Part shown: positions 48,015-58,097 of the stretch, in pieces
Position numbering within the stretch: position 1 is the stretch's first letter
How the letters are laid out: the number at the start of each line of letters is the position of its first letter
Origin: Symbiodinium natans
Taxonomy: Eukaryota > Sar > Dinophyceae > Suessiales > Symbiodiniaceae
DNA length: 64,000 bases
NCBI GenBank assembly: GCA_905221605.1
Contig: CAJNDS010002547.1
Location: forward strand, 294,458 to 358,457
Reading direction: 5' to 3'
Notes under the pieces: model-generated
The model's input: only the letters and a program-made list of their open reading frames with translations
What the model was told of the DNA's origin: nothing
Database searches by the model: none
Translations under genes and position numbers: made by a program

Positions 48015-48830
48015 CCAGCCTCAACCTCGTCCGCCCCCCGCAAACCCAGAAGTTTAGAGGGGGGCTTCGAACTTAAAATTTCGTAGTTAGGGTTTAGGGG
48101 CTTCGGGCAGCCTGAGCCCGATTCCGCACACGCAGCAGAGAACCCTTTGTTTGGGCTTCCTGAAGCATCTGAATTCCGCGGCCATGGCGCCACGAAGCTC
48201 GCGCGCAAGGCACCGCCTTTGGGTAGGGTGTCTGGCTGGTTCTTAGTAGGGAATGAGGGAATGAGGGCCCTATAGAATCCCTTCATCCCTACTAAGAACC
48301 AGCGGGGTGTACCTGGGACTCGATTCACCTACAGTTTAGTAGGAGCTACTCCCCTTAATTAGTAGGTAGAGCCGTAGGTAAATAGGGTCCCAGGTAAGGT
48401 CTAGGGGTTGAGGTTTTGGGGCTTAGGGTTCTTGGGGTCAGCCCTGGGGGCGTGCGGCATTTGTCCCAAAGGCATTTGTCGGCCAAAATATCATCTCATA
48501 AGAATGGTGTGTTGAGTTCTTCCCAGCCCCGGTTGCTACGTCAACCCGAGTTTTGACACCGGACGTGTTCCTCCAGCTGCAGTCCTGCCGAAAGTGGTTG
48601 TGCCGATCCCCCGTTCTTAACAAGCCACAAACAATCTTCAAACCTGGCCTTGGAGCCATTTTCCTGGCCCGCGAATCGTTTCAGACTCCCGAGAGGTGCA
48701 AAGGCCGAGGCAAGCGCTTTCGAGGCAAGCATGTATTTGTCGACATTGTGGATCCTTGCACCGGGTTGCAAGGGCAACTCCTTTGGCTTCTGCGCAAGTT
48801 TTGTGTAGGAGCATGTACTTTCAGCTTTTT
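48015..48830. other. Unique segment between telomere-like tracts
   Basis: Contains an inverted pair around CTGGTTCTTAGTAGGGAATGA / TCCCTACTAAGAACCAG (48,233-48,302), a hairpin candidate with arms of about 18 bp. No gene seen. Confidence 0.45.
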
Positions 48831-48905
48831 GGGTTTAGGTGTTGGGTTTAGGGTTTAGGATTTAGGATTTAGGGTTTAGGGTTTAGGGTTTAGTTTAAGT
48901 TTAAG
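48831..48905 (+). repeat. Telomere-like TTTAGGG tract
   Basis: About nine heptamers, several degenerate (ATTTAGG). Confidence 0.9.
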
Positions 48906-49022
48906 GTATGTTCCCTAGTTAGGTCCCATTGTCTTGCAATTTTGCACTGAGCTGGTTCTCGCTTCCTTCGTGGATCATCTCTGTGGTGGGTTTGGGAGTT
49001 TCCATTTTGTGGTCGTGGGCTG

Positions 49023-49325
49023 AAACCTAAACCCTAAAATCCGAAAGCCTTAAACTTTGGCCCTAAATCCTAAACCCTAAACCCTAAACCCTGAACCCTA
49101 AACCCTGAACCCTGAACCCTAAACCCTAAACCCTAAACCCTAAACCCTAAACCCTAACCCCTAAACCCTAAACCCTAAACCCTAAACCCTAAAACCTTAA
49201 AACCTTAAAACCTTAGCCCTAAGCCCGAAGTCCTAAACCCTAAACCCTAGACCCTAAACCCTAAACCCTAAACCCTAAAACCCTAAAACCCCTAAACCCT
49301 AAACCCTAAACCCTAAACCCTTAAA
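49023..49325 (-). repeat. Largest telomere-like CCCTAAA array
   Basis: About 300 bp of CCCTAAA units, largely perfect at 49,074-49,190 and 49,235-49,320, with CCCTGAA variants and AAAACCTT runs between. Opposite in polarity to the arrays on both sides. Confidence 0.95.
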
Positions 49326-49424
49326 ACACACCTTCATGGCCTCCCCCAAGCTGCCAGGCCGGGCTTCTCTGCTTTCAGTTGGCAGCGGCCTGGGCCGCCG
49401 CAGGCGGGTCGCTTCGATGTTGGG

Positions 49425-49531
49425 TTTTTAAGGGTTAAGGGTTAATGGTTTTTAGGGTTCAGGGTTTAGGGTTTAGGGTTTAGGCTTCAGGGTTCAGGGT
49501 TCAGGGTTTAGGGTTTAGGGTTTAGGGTTTA
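49425..49531 (+). repeat. Telomere-like TTTAGGG array
   Basis: About fourteen heptamers, with TTCAGGG variants. Confidence 0.93.
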
Positions 49532-50009
49532 TTGTAAAAGGGCGTAGATGCTGCGAAGGTTCGGATGCAGCAGAGGCTCGAAACCCTCGTCAGGTGCGAA
49601 GAGCAGCTCTGGCCCGATTGTGGAAGGCCATCTAACACCATTCTCCCACCCCACGCCGTCCAAGGCGGCAAAGCCACCCTAACCTATTTCTTTCAGGGTT
49701 TAGGCCTAACCTGAGGACAATCGCTTACTTCCAATAAAACGTCTTCCGTCACCGATTGCCGCTTTCAGCCAAAGGGGAAGGTTTCAGTCCAGAGAGTACA
49801 GGCGGGTTCCAGGGTGGTGCCAGGGAGGTCCTGGGGTCTGAGAGGGTCTCAGAAGGGTCCCAGAACCTTTCCCAGGTCTCCGTGCTCCGGTACAGGGCCT
49901 ATTGCTACCCGACTTCCGAGCTGTGGAGGCGGGCGAACGACCTGGGTCGACTTGCACCATCGGGGCTTGGGCGCCGCCCCCCAACGTAGGGGGCCGCCTC
50001 GGCCTTGAG
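49532..50009. other. Unique segment between telomere-like tracts
   Basis: No gene recognised; short open frames on both strands. Confidence 0.45.
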
Positions 50010-50105
50010 TTTAGGGGCATTTGGGGTTTAGGGCGTTTAGGGTTTAGGATTTAGGGTTGATGGTTCAGGGTTGAGGGTTGAGGGTTGAGTGTTGAGGCTC
50101 TAGGG
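50010..50105 (+). repeat. Degenerate TTTAGGG/TTGAGGG tract
   Basis: TTTAGGG words grade into GGTTGAGGGTTGAGGG. Confidence 0.8.
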
Positions 50106-50327
50106 CTTAGGCGATAACACGGAGCTTTTTCTGCTTTGGGTGTGCTAACGGGCGCACATCTTGGATCAGCACCCCACGTCGGTGTCGTAGTTGGAAAAAT
50201 GTGATGTTGGGTTGGGGGGGGGACGGGGGTTGCTTGTTTCAAACATCGGGCAAATGTTTGGCATCCATATTTTGACAGCCTGTACCCTACATGTCGCCTT
50301 TGCCAGCGATCTCCAAAAAGAATGCTT

Positions 50328-50390
50328 AAACCCAAAACCCAAAACCCAAAACCCAAAACCCTAAACCCTAAACCCTAAACCCTAAACCCA
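50328..50390 (-). repeat. Telomere-like CCCTAAA tract
   Basis: CCCAAAA units followed by five CCCTAAA units. Confidence 0.9.
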
Positions 50391-50875
50391 GTAGAAGCAT
50401 TGCCTTCAAAGACCATGCCCCCCAGATCCTAGGCCTAAACCGTAAACCCAGAGTTTTGCCTTTCTTCCGGGACAATCGCCCCGGCGTGCCGCGCTGGGCC
50501 CTTTTGGCCCTGTGTACATAATGCCAAGGTTTAGGGTTTAGGGTTTAGGGCATCTGGACTTTATGGTTCAAGCAGTGCGCGTGCTGAGCCCACTCCCGAA
50601 CCCTAAACCCACGGGTGTATTGTCAAGGGATTCAGACTCGAACCCCTAAACCCAAAACCCTAAACCCTAAAGGTTCCCCTTCATATACTCCGAATATGGC
50701 TCTTATATTCCCTTAGGGATCCTTAAAAAGGGTCCCCAAAACCCAAGGGTACAACCTTAAGGGTCCAAGGTAGAACCCCTAGATATTGTTGCCCCCCGGC
50801 CCGAGCTTCAAGCAAAGGCCGAGCTTTAGGGCTCAGGGGACTTCAAAATGAGCCCCATGGCTTCGCCCTAGACCC
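50391..50875. other. Unique segment with two tiny telomere-like islands
   Basis: TTTAGGG x3 at 50,528-50,549 and CCCTAAA x3 at 50,642-50,668; otherwise no feature. Confidence 0.6.
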
Positions 50876-50968
50876 AAAGCCCAAAACCCTAAACCCTAAA
50901 ACCCTAAAACACTAAACCCTAAACCCTAAACCCTAAACCCTAACCCCTAAACCGTAAACCCTAAACTG
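50876..50968 (-). repeat. Telomere-like CCCTAAA tract
   Basis: About eleven heptamers with single-base variants. Confidence 0.92.
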
Positions 50969-51177
50969 CATCCTGGGGCTGGTAATCCCAAACAGGGGGT
51001 TCATTTTGTTTTCCGGGTTGATTCCACGCCTCCAGCTGCACCTCTATTAGGACCTAAAGCCCTAAGCCCTAAGCTAAACCCCGAACCCTCCTTCCCGAAA
51101 ATGCAGGTCTGCAGGCAGGCGCCGACCAAGCCTTTGCCCAGGGCCGCAGCTGAGACGTGCCAATTTTTCTACCGACT

Positions 51178-51317
51178 TGGGGTTCAGGGTTTAGGGTTTG
51201 GGGTTCAGGGTTTGGGGTTTAGGGTTTTGGGGTTTAGGGTTTAGGGTTTAGGGTTAGGGTTTAGGGTTTAGGCTTTAGGCTTTAGGGTTTAGGGTTTAGG
51301 GTTTAGGGTTTAGGGTT
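51178..51317 (+). repeat. Telomere-like TTTAGGG array
   Basis: About nineteen heptamers. Variants include TTTGGGG, TTCAGGG and TTTAGGC. Confidence 0.94.
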
Positions 51318-52108
51318 GAAAAAGGCCGGGGTGGCCTCGCTCATTTTCGTCCGAAGACCCCTCTCAGGTAGTTTATTGCACCTCTCTGACGCGGGGACCG
51401 CAAAAGTGGGAGAGACTCGTTTTGAGATGAGGCAAGGGGCCTGGAGAGACTTGTGATAGCTTGGGAAATAGCTGGGGAAAGCGCCTGCCCAGTTCCAATT
51501 TGTGGTTGTATTTATCAAGTGTGAACAAGTTAATTGTCGGGAAATCGGCACAATGCAGCGTAGCTGGCAGTTCTCTCGCAATCCCTTTTGTTGATGCTTG
51601 TTTATCCTTGCATGTTGATTTCCTGGACCTTCTGTATTCGGCTTCGCAGCCAAATCGCATGTTACAAGAAATGGTAGTTTTGATTTCAGTCTCAGCAGGA
51701 CAGATTCTGATGCCTTCTGTCAGCCTTTGGCATGCCGTAATTCCACCAATGCCACACAATTGGCAGCCATGGCCCCCGACTGAGTTGCGGAGAAACTTGG
51801 GCAGCGATGATTGGCAGCTTCTTGGAGTAAGAGCAGGTGTGCCCCGACAGTGCCAAAACCGATTCGACGACCAAGACAAATGCAAGGACACTTCCAACTC
51901 TCCCAGCTTACGTGTTTGCTGGACTGGATGGTGTGATGACTACTCCGTCGGGAGTGGGTACTGCCCTGTGTACCCTTTGGATGGCGAAAGCGCATTTTTT
52001 GAACTTGGCAACGGCTCGAGCAGTCCGGTTCTTGCGGTGACTTCACATTGTTCGGCAAAGCGATCGGGCCTTTGTTGTACGGTCCTTGCTTCGACATATT
52101 CGGCATGA
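51318..52108. other. Region upstream of sulfotransferase exon
   Basis: A 215-codon plus-strand frame (51,461-52,108) and minus-strand frames overlap here. The plus frame is in the same frame as the sulfotransferase exon but is separated from it by TGA and has no recognisable domain. It could contain upstream exons. Confidence 0.35.
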
Positions 52109-52111
52109 CGC

Positions 52112-52906
52112 TTGTGCTGTTGGCATGGCGGTTGCTGCGTCTTGCCGCGTAGAGACTCAGGTGCCAACTCGTCGCAGCTTTTCTTTTGCCCGCTACGTGC
52201 GCCGATTGCAGTGGCAGTGATGATGAAGGCCGGCAGCAGCTCGGTCGGCTCTTGGCTCCATGCGGTGGAAATTGACTCGGAAGTTGCTGATTCCCGTCCC
52301 ACGGAATTCTCGCGCCGTCTCTTCGGAGCATTCCGAGATGGGCAGCTGACCGTCTCTCGGAAGTTTCTCTCATGGTTCTTTGGTCCACATGGACTTGGCG
52401 TGCCGGTGCCTCTTGCATGCATTCAGTTTTTGATTCGGAGATTCAGCAATGAAGGCATGTTCGATCAACCTGACGAAGTGAGGACTTCCAGGTTGCAGCC
52501 TTCTGCCCGGCGGGCGCTTGTCAAGCGTTTTTTCTTCGAGACCCGGCCTCACAAATTGGCATCCAAGTTGCTGCTTCCACCAGGCTGGTGCGTGCCATGT
52601 TGTGCGGCAGGCTCTGGGCGCCTGCCGGTCATGCTGGTACGTAACCCGTACCGACGCGTCTACTCCTACTTCCGGCACAAATGGCTGTCCAACCCAAGGA
52701 AGCCGCTGACGGAATGGAGGGACCTTCCGGAGTTTGTGAGGAAGTTGCTTGAGCAACGCTTGAAGCCGGCTCCATTGGCATCTCCATTCACCGAACAGGA
52801 CCTTCGGCACCTCTTGTCCTTCGGCGATCTCGTGCGAGACCTGCGCTGGTCTGCTGCAGCTCGGGAAACGATGCGGACAAGGCCAGCCGAAAACGACTCA
52901 GAGTGA
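52112..52906 (+). CDS. Sulfotransferase-like exon (PAPS-dependent)
   Basis: The frame is open from 52,109, first ATG at 52,220. Sulfotransferases move sulfate from PAPS to sugars or other acceptors, usually in the Golgi. PIAVAVMMKAGSSSVGSWL matches the 5'-phosphosulfate-binding loop (K-x-G-S/T-S-S), with Lys at 52,226. MLVRNPYRRVYSYFRHKWL (~52,630-52,690) matches the 3'-phosphate-binding motif with its R-N-P-Y-x-R-V-x-S core. The spacing of about 140 residues fits carbohydrate-type sulfotransferases. A Leu-rich FTEQDLRHLLSFGDLVRDL segment follows. The N-terminus (membrane anchor) is not visible and is expected in an upstream exon, and the TGA at 52,904 may lie in an intron. Exons at 56.7-57.1 kb could be its 3' end. 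Confidence 0.62.
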   Translation: MCCWHGGCCVLPRRDSGANSSQLFFCPLRAPIAVAVMMKAGSSSVGSWLHAVEIDSEVADSRPTEFSRRLFGAFRDGQLTVSRKFLSWFFGPHGLGVPVPLACIQFLIRRFSNEGMFDQPDEVRTSRLQPSARRALVKRFFFETRPHKLASKLLLPPGWCVPCCAAGSGRLPVMLVRNPYRRVYSYFRHKWLSNPRKPLTEWRDLPEFVRKLLEQRLKPAPLASPFTEQDLRHLLSFGDLVRDLRWSAAARETMRTRPAENDSE

Positions 52907-54160
52907 TTCAGAAAGGAGTGAACGCAGTGGGGGAGCAATGAACAAATACTTAGTTACAGCAAAACAAGCACCTAACCGGTCAAACAAATGTCCAAGTCCA
53001 GGTAGCACATCCTAGTGAATCGTGGAAAGGCCCACGTTCACGCGGAGAAAAAGAGCAGCTGAATGGAGTTGCGACTCCAGGCACAGTTTACAGACCACAG
53101 TGGTTCACAGTGGTTCACACGTGCTCCGCTCCTTGATGGGAGACTGCAAAGTGTCGAAGGCGTGGTTGGATCCCTAGGATAGCACTGAAGCTCTGGTGAG
53201 CGTCGAAGAGGCAGTTGCATCATGGCATGCACACACACATTGACAGACTTAACGGAAGGCTTCGGTAGTCTCGAAGGTGAGAAACGGTTTTTATGGCAAC
53301 TTTGCCATCTGTTTCCTTCCCTTTGAGGATGTGCGTGCTTCGCTTGGAAGTGCTGAAGACGGACCTCCTGCACTTGCATGCGGTGCTCTGTCGCTGGTTT
53401 CACTTTTGCCAGCGGTTGCCGGCCATCCCAGAGCTCATTCCCACCGGCATGCGCCCGTAGCCCAAGCTGAGCGTGGTGAGCGGTCTGCTCCGTTGTACGT
53501 TTCGACCTTTCGAGAGCAGGGTTTTGTCGCCGTGTAAAGTCGGGTTGGCGGGGTGGGGTGATCAAACCCAAGCAAGCAGAGAGTAAAGTACAACACCGTT
53601 TGCATCTAGGACTCTGCAGACATTGCATGCAAGGTACCTGCCGATTCCCCCACCTCCTTGGGCGGAAATTTGGACGGAGGACCAGCTGCACAGATTTGAC
53701 AGGGACTTACACTGAACTTTGTTGACTTAAGCCGCTGTGTCCACGGTTCCACTGGTCATATGTTTTGTTCCACATGCTCTCTGACATGCGTCACACTGGA
53801 TTCCCCACGTGGCGGCGTGTAGCGGGGTGTTTTGTCATTTTCCGCTGTCGCAGAAGTCCAGTCGGCAGTGAGTGCGGGGATGTGGAGTGGTACGGTACGT
53901 TTGGCGACATCCCTGGAAGTGTAAGAAATACGGAACGACCAGGCAGATCTGCAAATTTCAGCTGCCGAGTGGAGTAGGGAAAAGAGAGGTCAAGTTCCCG
54001 CTGGCGCTGTCTGCATCACGTCCTTGTTACCTTGTGCAACTTCTTCATCGGCCCTTTCAACATTCGGCTCCTGACGTTCTTTCGGGGTTGAGCCATGCCC
54101 CGCTCTTACACAACAGCATTCTGTAGGAGGCGGATGCTGATGAGGATCGATCCCCTCAAA
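52907..54160. other. Long spacer or intron
   Basis: Overlapping frames on both strands (largest 217 codons, minus, 53,038-53,691) without a recognisable domain. Confidence 0.4.
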
Positions 54161-54167
54161 ATCGTAC

Positions 54168-54308
54168 TGGGGGGGGGGGGTGCGGGGGAAGGATTGATTC
54201 TCTTTCGGGGGGTGGGGGCGGGCCGGGGAGAACAACAATCGGTACCGGAGACTATTTTGGACCTATTTATTTGTTACTATTATTAGTATTATTGTTATTA
54301 TTATTTTA
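54168..54308. repeat. G-run and ATT-rich simple sequence
   Basis: G(10) at 54,170-54,179, GGGGGGTGGGGGCGGG at ~54,207, then imperfect (ATT)n at 54,262-54,308. Confidence 0.85.
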
Positions 54309-54404
54309 TCATTAGAATTCTCTTATTCCCAACAGCACATACTGTTGGGTTTCAGTCTTTAAAGAAAAGAGGCCTGGATCAAACTCTTTGCGGCCGGCCA
54401 AAAC

Positions 54405-54625
54405 GGGAGGAGGACGGAAAATTCCGGAAATGATGGAATATGAATGACGGAAACTTTCGGAAATGATGGGATGTGAAGGACGGGAAAATCCGGAAATGGT
54501 GGAATATGAAAGACGGAACTTTCGGGAAATGATGGAACGTAAAAGACGGAAAAATCGGAAATGGTGGCGGAAATTTCCGGAACTGACGGGACATGAAGGA
54601 CCGCAAAAAACCTGAAATGGTATAG
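54405..54625. repeat. ~33-bp minisatellite, 6-7 diverged copies
   Basis: GGAAATGATGGAATATGAA + AGACGGAAACTTTC recurs with a period near 33 bp. 33 is a multiple of three, so the minus strand reads an 11-residue Phe/His/Pro repeat (FHHFRKFPSFI). Open in more than one frame, so coding is doubtful. Confidence 0.88.
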
Positions 54626-55204
54626 TATGAATGACGGACATTTCCCAGCAGCACATACTGTCCCATGCATGTGCGCAACCGTGAAACAAGAGACAATCCG
54701 TTGCTCAACAACAGGTCAACGTTGTAACCTTTTCTTTTTGGACGTCAGTACCCCTGATGCCTTGTTACGATTTGGCGCTCCGCGGCTGTGCCCGAATTGT
54801 TGCTGACAGCCCAAGTATTCGCAGGGATAGCCTTTATGCACCTCAGCAATACACCAACATTAGGTTATCAACATGCAAACGTGTAAAGACGCCATCGTAA
54901 ACCCTTGAAGCACAGTTTGCGTTGACGCGCTTCTCCACGTCTTTCTGCCAGCACTTCCGAAGCATTGTTGGACTCATCGCGCAAATGCACAAGTGACGCT
55001 GCACTGCACGCTGCTACAACAGCAAATGGGTCAATGTTGCATGTGCTTAACGAATTGCGAAAGTGATGCTTGCGTCGTCTTGAGATTGAAATCTTCCGGC
55101 GTTGGATGCACCAAATGTTTTTGCAAGTTGGGTGCATGAGTCGCACTTTTGAAATTCATTCAATGCAGCACGCAACGGTGATGCTTCGACGTTCTGGAGC
55201 CCGT
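54626..55204. other. Spacer, no gene recognised
   Basis: Short frames only. Confidence 0.4.
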
Positions 55205-56150
55205 TTTCACAAGGCCCAAACCCAAAAGCAATGCAGTACCAAAGGGGTCAAGCCTCGAAGTCCCAAACCAATCGACATAACACCCAAAACCCAGAGCAAT
55301 GCAGCACCAAAGGGGTTAAGCCTCGATGTCCCAAACCAGTCGACATAACACCCCAAACCCAAAGCAATGCAGCACCAAAGGGGTCAAGCCTCGATGTCCC
55401 AAACCAGTCGACATAACCCCCCAAACCCAAAGCAATGCAGCACCAAAGGGGTCAAGCCTCGATGTCCCAAACCAGTCTTCACAACGCCCAAACCCCCAGA
55501 GCAATGCAGCACCAAAGGGGTCAAGCCTCGATGTCCCAAGCCAGTCGACATAACACCCCAAACCCAAAGCAATGCAGCACCAAAGGGGTCAAGCCTCGAT
55601 GTCCCAAACCAGTCGACATAACCCCCCAAACCCAAAGCAATGCAGCACCAAAGGGGTCAAGCCTCGATGTCCCAAACCAGACATGACACCCAACACCCAA
55701 AGAAACGAAGCACCAAAGGGGGTCAAGCCTCGATGTCCCAAACCAGCCTTCACAACGCCGCAACCCCCAGAGCAATGCAGCACCAAAGGGGTCAAGCCTC
55801 GATGTCCCAAACCAGTCGACAGAACACCCAAAACCCAAAGCAATGCAGCACCAAAGGGGTCAAGCCTCGATGTCCCAAGCCAGTCGAAGTAACACCCAAA
55901 ACCCAAAGCAATGCAGCACCAAAGCGGGTTAAGCCTCGATGTCCCAAACCAGTCTTCACAACGCCCAAACCCCCAGAGCAATGCAGCACTAAAGCGGTCA
56001 AGCCTCGATGTCCCAAACCAGTCGACATAACACCCAAAACCCAAAGCAATGCAGCACCAAAGGGGTCAAGCCTTGCTGTCCCACACCAGTCGACATAACG
56101 CCCAAACCCCCAGAGCAGTGCAGCACCAAAGGGGTCAAGCCTCGATGTCT
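55205..56150. repeat. 68-bp minisatellite, about 14 copies
   Basis: ATGCAGCACCAAAGGGGTCA + AGCCTCGATGTCCCAAACCAGTCGAC + ATAACACCCAAAACCCAAAGCA; unit starts at 55,231, 55,299, 55,367, 55,435, then every 68-69 bp to ~56,117. A variant unit (CTTCACAACGCCCAAACCCCCAGAG) recurs at irregular positions, marking a higher-order pattern. Frame-shifting unit lengths produce overlapping Gln/Ser/Pro-rich ORFs, which I regard as artefacts. Confidence 0.96.
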
Positions 56151-56732
56151 AAAAACCGCCTAAGTTGATGTGTAGCTGGGCTGTAGGAACATTTTCAGGT
56201 CGTAGTCGAAAGATCGGTTCACTCTGTGAATGGGAACCACCAGTGTGCAACCTTACAGTTGTGGAGACGGGAGGCCAGTCTAGTGATGCGTACCTGGCCA
56301 CGGCATTTGCGTCGTCGTTGGGGGAATGGACAGTGGATCTACGACTTCGAAAAGGCTGAGCTTTTGTTTCAGCTGCTCTAGAGTTCCGTCAAAGATATTT
56401 AGAAGGATGTTGTGTGCATGATTTTCATGGAACAGCTCCTGGTTGCCAAGTATCTCGTTTTGAGTCGGACGTGTGATGGCATTGAAGCCTTGGCAAACCG
56501 CAGAGGATCACAGGTGCGTTGTCGTGCACTAAGGGGGGCAGGCTGCCAGCAACCCAGTGCCGGACAGGCACATAAGGCTTTGAAGCTAGTGATCCATAAC
56601 TAGAGGCACTGCAAACTATCGAAAAAGGCATGAATGACAGTTCGACATGCCGAAAATGTCAACAAGTGAGTTGGGAGAGTGGGGAAGTGCATGGAAGCTC
56701 TCAGATGCTGTGTACCAATGTGAGCAGCGCAG
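56151..56732. other. Spacer or intron
   Basis: No domain in any frame. Confidence 0.4.
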
Positions 56733-56816
56733 GACGCCGTGCAGGACATGCGCACGATTTTCGCCACGGACTTTGAAGAGCTTGGATACTCCACGGATCC
56801 TTTGAAACAAGCGCCG
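56733..56816 (+). CDS. Internal exon, possible sulfotransferase C-terminal exon 1
   Basis: Exactly 28 codons between CAG (56,730-56,732 region) and GTGAGT, reading DAVQDMRTIFATDFEELGYS then TDPLKQAP. An acidic D-F-x-x-x-G-Y end is common in the last helix of carbohydrate sulfotransferases, and a sulfotransferase exon lies 3.8 kb upstream on the same strand. The link is inference. Confidence 0.5.
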
Positions 56817-56893
56817 GTGAGTCGATCACCCTGCTGGATGAGAGGGTCGCCAAGTGAGTCAGGTGACAGTTAAAAGTCAGGTGACTCTTGCAG

Positions 56894-57103
56894 CTGGTGG
56901 AGCAGCTTGAACAAACTTTCATGGAAGCAGCTTTCCCTGGCTGGGCATTGACGCGGCAGAGCAGGGATCTGTGCTGGAGAGCACTCACAAAGCAGCCTCG
57001 GCGGTGTCCATGCGGTGTGATGACTGGCAGTCCGAAGGCAACTGAAAGCGAACTGCCGAAACCTCGCAGTGACGGGGACAGAAAGAACTTCCAGTGCGTC
57101 TAG
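56894..57103 (+). CDS. Terminal exon following the D-F-x-x-x-G-Y exon
   Basis: Begins after CTCTTGCAG, in phase with the previous exon across a 77-bp intron (GTGAGT...CAG). Reads LVEQLEQTFMEAAFPGWALT and continues to TAG at 57,101. The latter part is basic and low in structure; an earlier donor is possible. Confidence 0.45.
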   Translation: MVEQLEQTFMEAAFPGWALTRQSRDLCWRALTKQPRRCPCGVMTGSPKATESELPKPRSDGDRKNFQCV

Positions 57104-57634
57104 TGCCGTCGGCCGCCGTGGTGTCAGTGGTCACCATTGGTCACCAAAGTCTTCGCGAGAGAAGACGTGACGACGCGGTGAGCCGTGTAGTCCTGTGAAT
57201 CCGAGCCGTGTCCCCTCAACCTTCCACTCTGGCATCACAAGCTGCACTGAAACATACGGCAACTTTGCTGTGGCCAGGCAAAGAATGTCTCAGTGCGCTG
57301 CCGAAGTTCTATGCATTGCAAGCTGTTGCGGTTGGTGCAAGTTGTGATTCTGCAGCTTTAGGCTGGCAGGAGGATGCAGACAGCTAACGAGCACAAGCCC
57401 AACAGCTTAGACAAAGTTTTTCATATATAGATCTTCGTAGAATGTTTGTTCGTTTTTAAGATGAACGTTTGGACTCGCAGGCATTGGCATGCGTTGGCTC
57501 AGGGTAACATTCTGAGAACAGCAGATGCCAGCTGAACCCAACACATGTCCGAACAAAAAAGCAGGCTAAAAGTAGGCTAAAATAAAATGCTCTGAATTGA
57601 CGGCGTGCCTGTGGGTGTCTTCCGCATGCGACGT
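57104..57634. other. Spacer upstream of ankyrin-HECT gene
   Basis: No coding signal recognised; possible promoter region of the downstream gene. Confidence 0.4.
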
Positions 57635-57640
57635 GTGCCG

Positions 57641-57801
57641 CGAGACACATGCGATCCCTTTGGCGCCACGCCGTTGCACAATGCATGCTTAGCCCGACGT
57701 CCTGCCGGACGAGAAGGGATGATAAAGAAATTGCTCGATGATGGCCACTCAGCGAAGAAGAAGGATGCCGCTGGTATGACCCCTTTGCACAACCTTTGCA
57801 G
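57641..57801 (+). CDS. Upstream ankyrin exon of HECT ligase gene
   Basis: Reads DPFGATPLHNACLARRPAGR ... MIKKLLDDGHSAKKKDAAGM then TPLHNLCR, two ankyrin-repeat cores (TPLH at both). It ends near AGTGGGAAG|GTGCGAG, a plausible donor. The 5' end of the gene is not identified. Confidence 0.6.
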
Positions 57802-57939
57802 AACAGTGGGAAGGTGCGAGGGCAGGAAAAATTGGAGCATCTCATGACGAGGGCTGCTGTAGCTAAAGAGGATTATGGGTGTATGGGGCAATTGAAGCCA
57901 TATTCACATTGCCTCTGTTCCTGGCCCGGAAGGAGTGTT

Positions 57940-58055
57940 TCGGAGTTGGCTTCCTGTGCCTCGCACCTTCTTCAAGCCCGCGCAGATGCCAATGCTAGGG
58001 ACAAGTGCGGGAGATCACCGTTAATGTCTCTTAACTTGAAGAGGTTGTATCAGTC
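57940..58055 (+). CDS. Second upstream ankyrin exon of HECT ligase gene
   Basis: Reads SELASCASHLLQARADANAR then DKCGRSPLMSL, an ankyrin repeat (LLxARADxNARDxxGxSPL). Different frame from the main ORF; intron or indel between. Confidence 0.55.
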
Positions 58056-58097
58056 ATGACCTTCTTTCCATATCCTGCAGAGTCATGACGCCTAAGG

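Noticed and set aside
47801-51317. Chromosome end (true telomere)
   Set aside because: Arrays are short and degenerate, of both polarities, and are followed by more than 12 kb of ordinary sequence including a HECT gene.
54379-54711. FHHFRxFPSFI repeat protein on the minus strand
   Set aside because: The period is a multiple of three, so all frames stay open; overlapping frames give equally long products and no unique domain adjoins.
55205-56150. CRISPR array
   Set aside because: Units are 68 bp, abut directly and diverge along their full length. There are no unique spacers and no cas genes, and the genome is eukaryotic.
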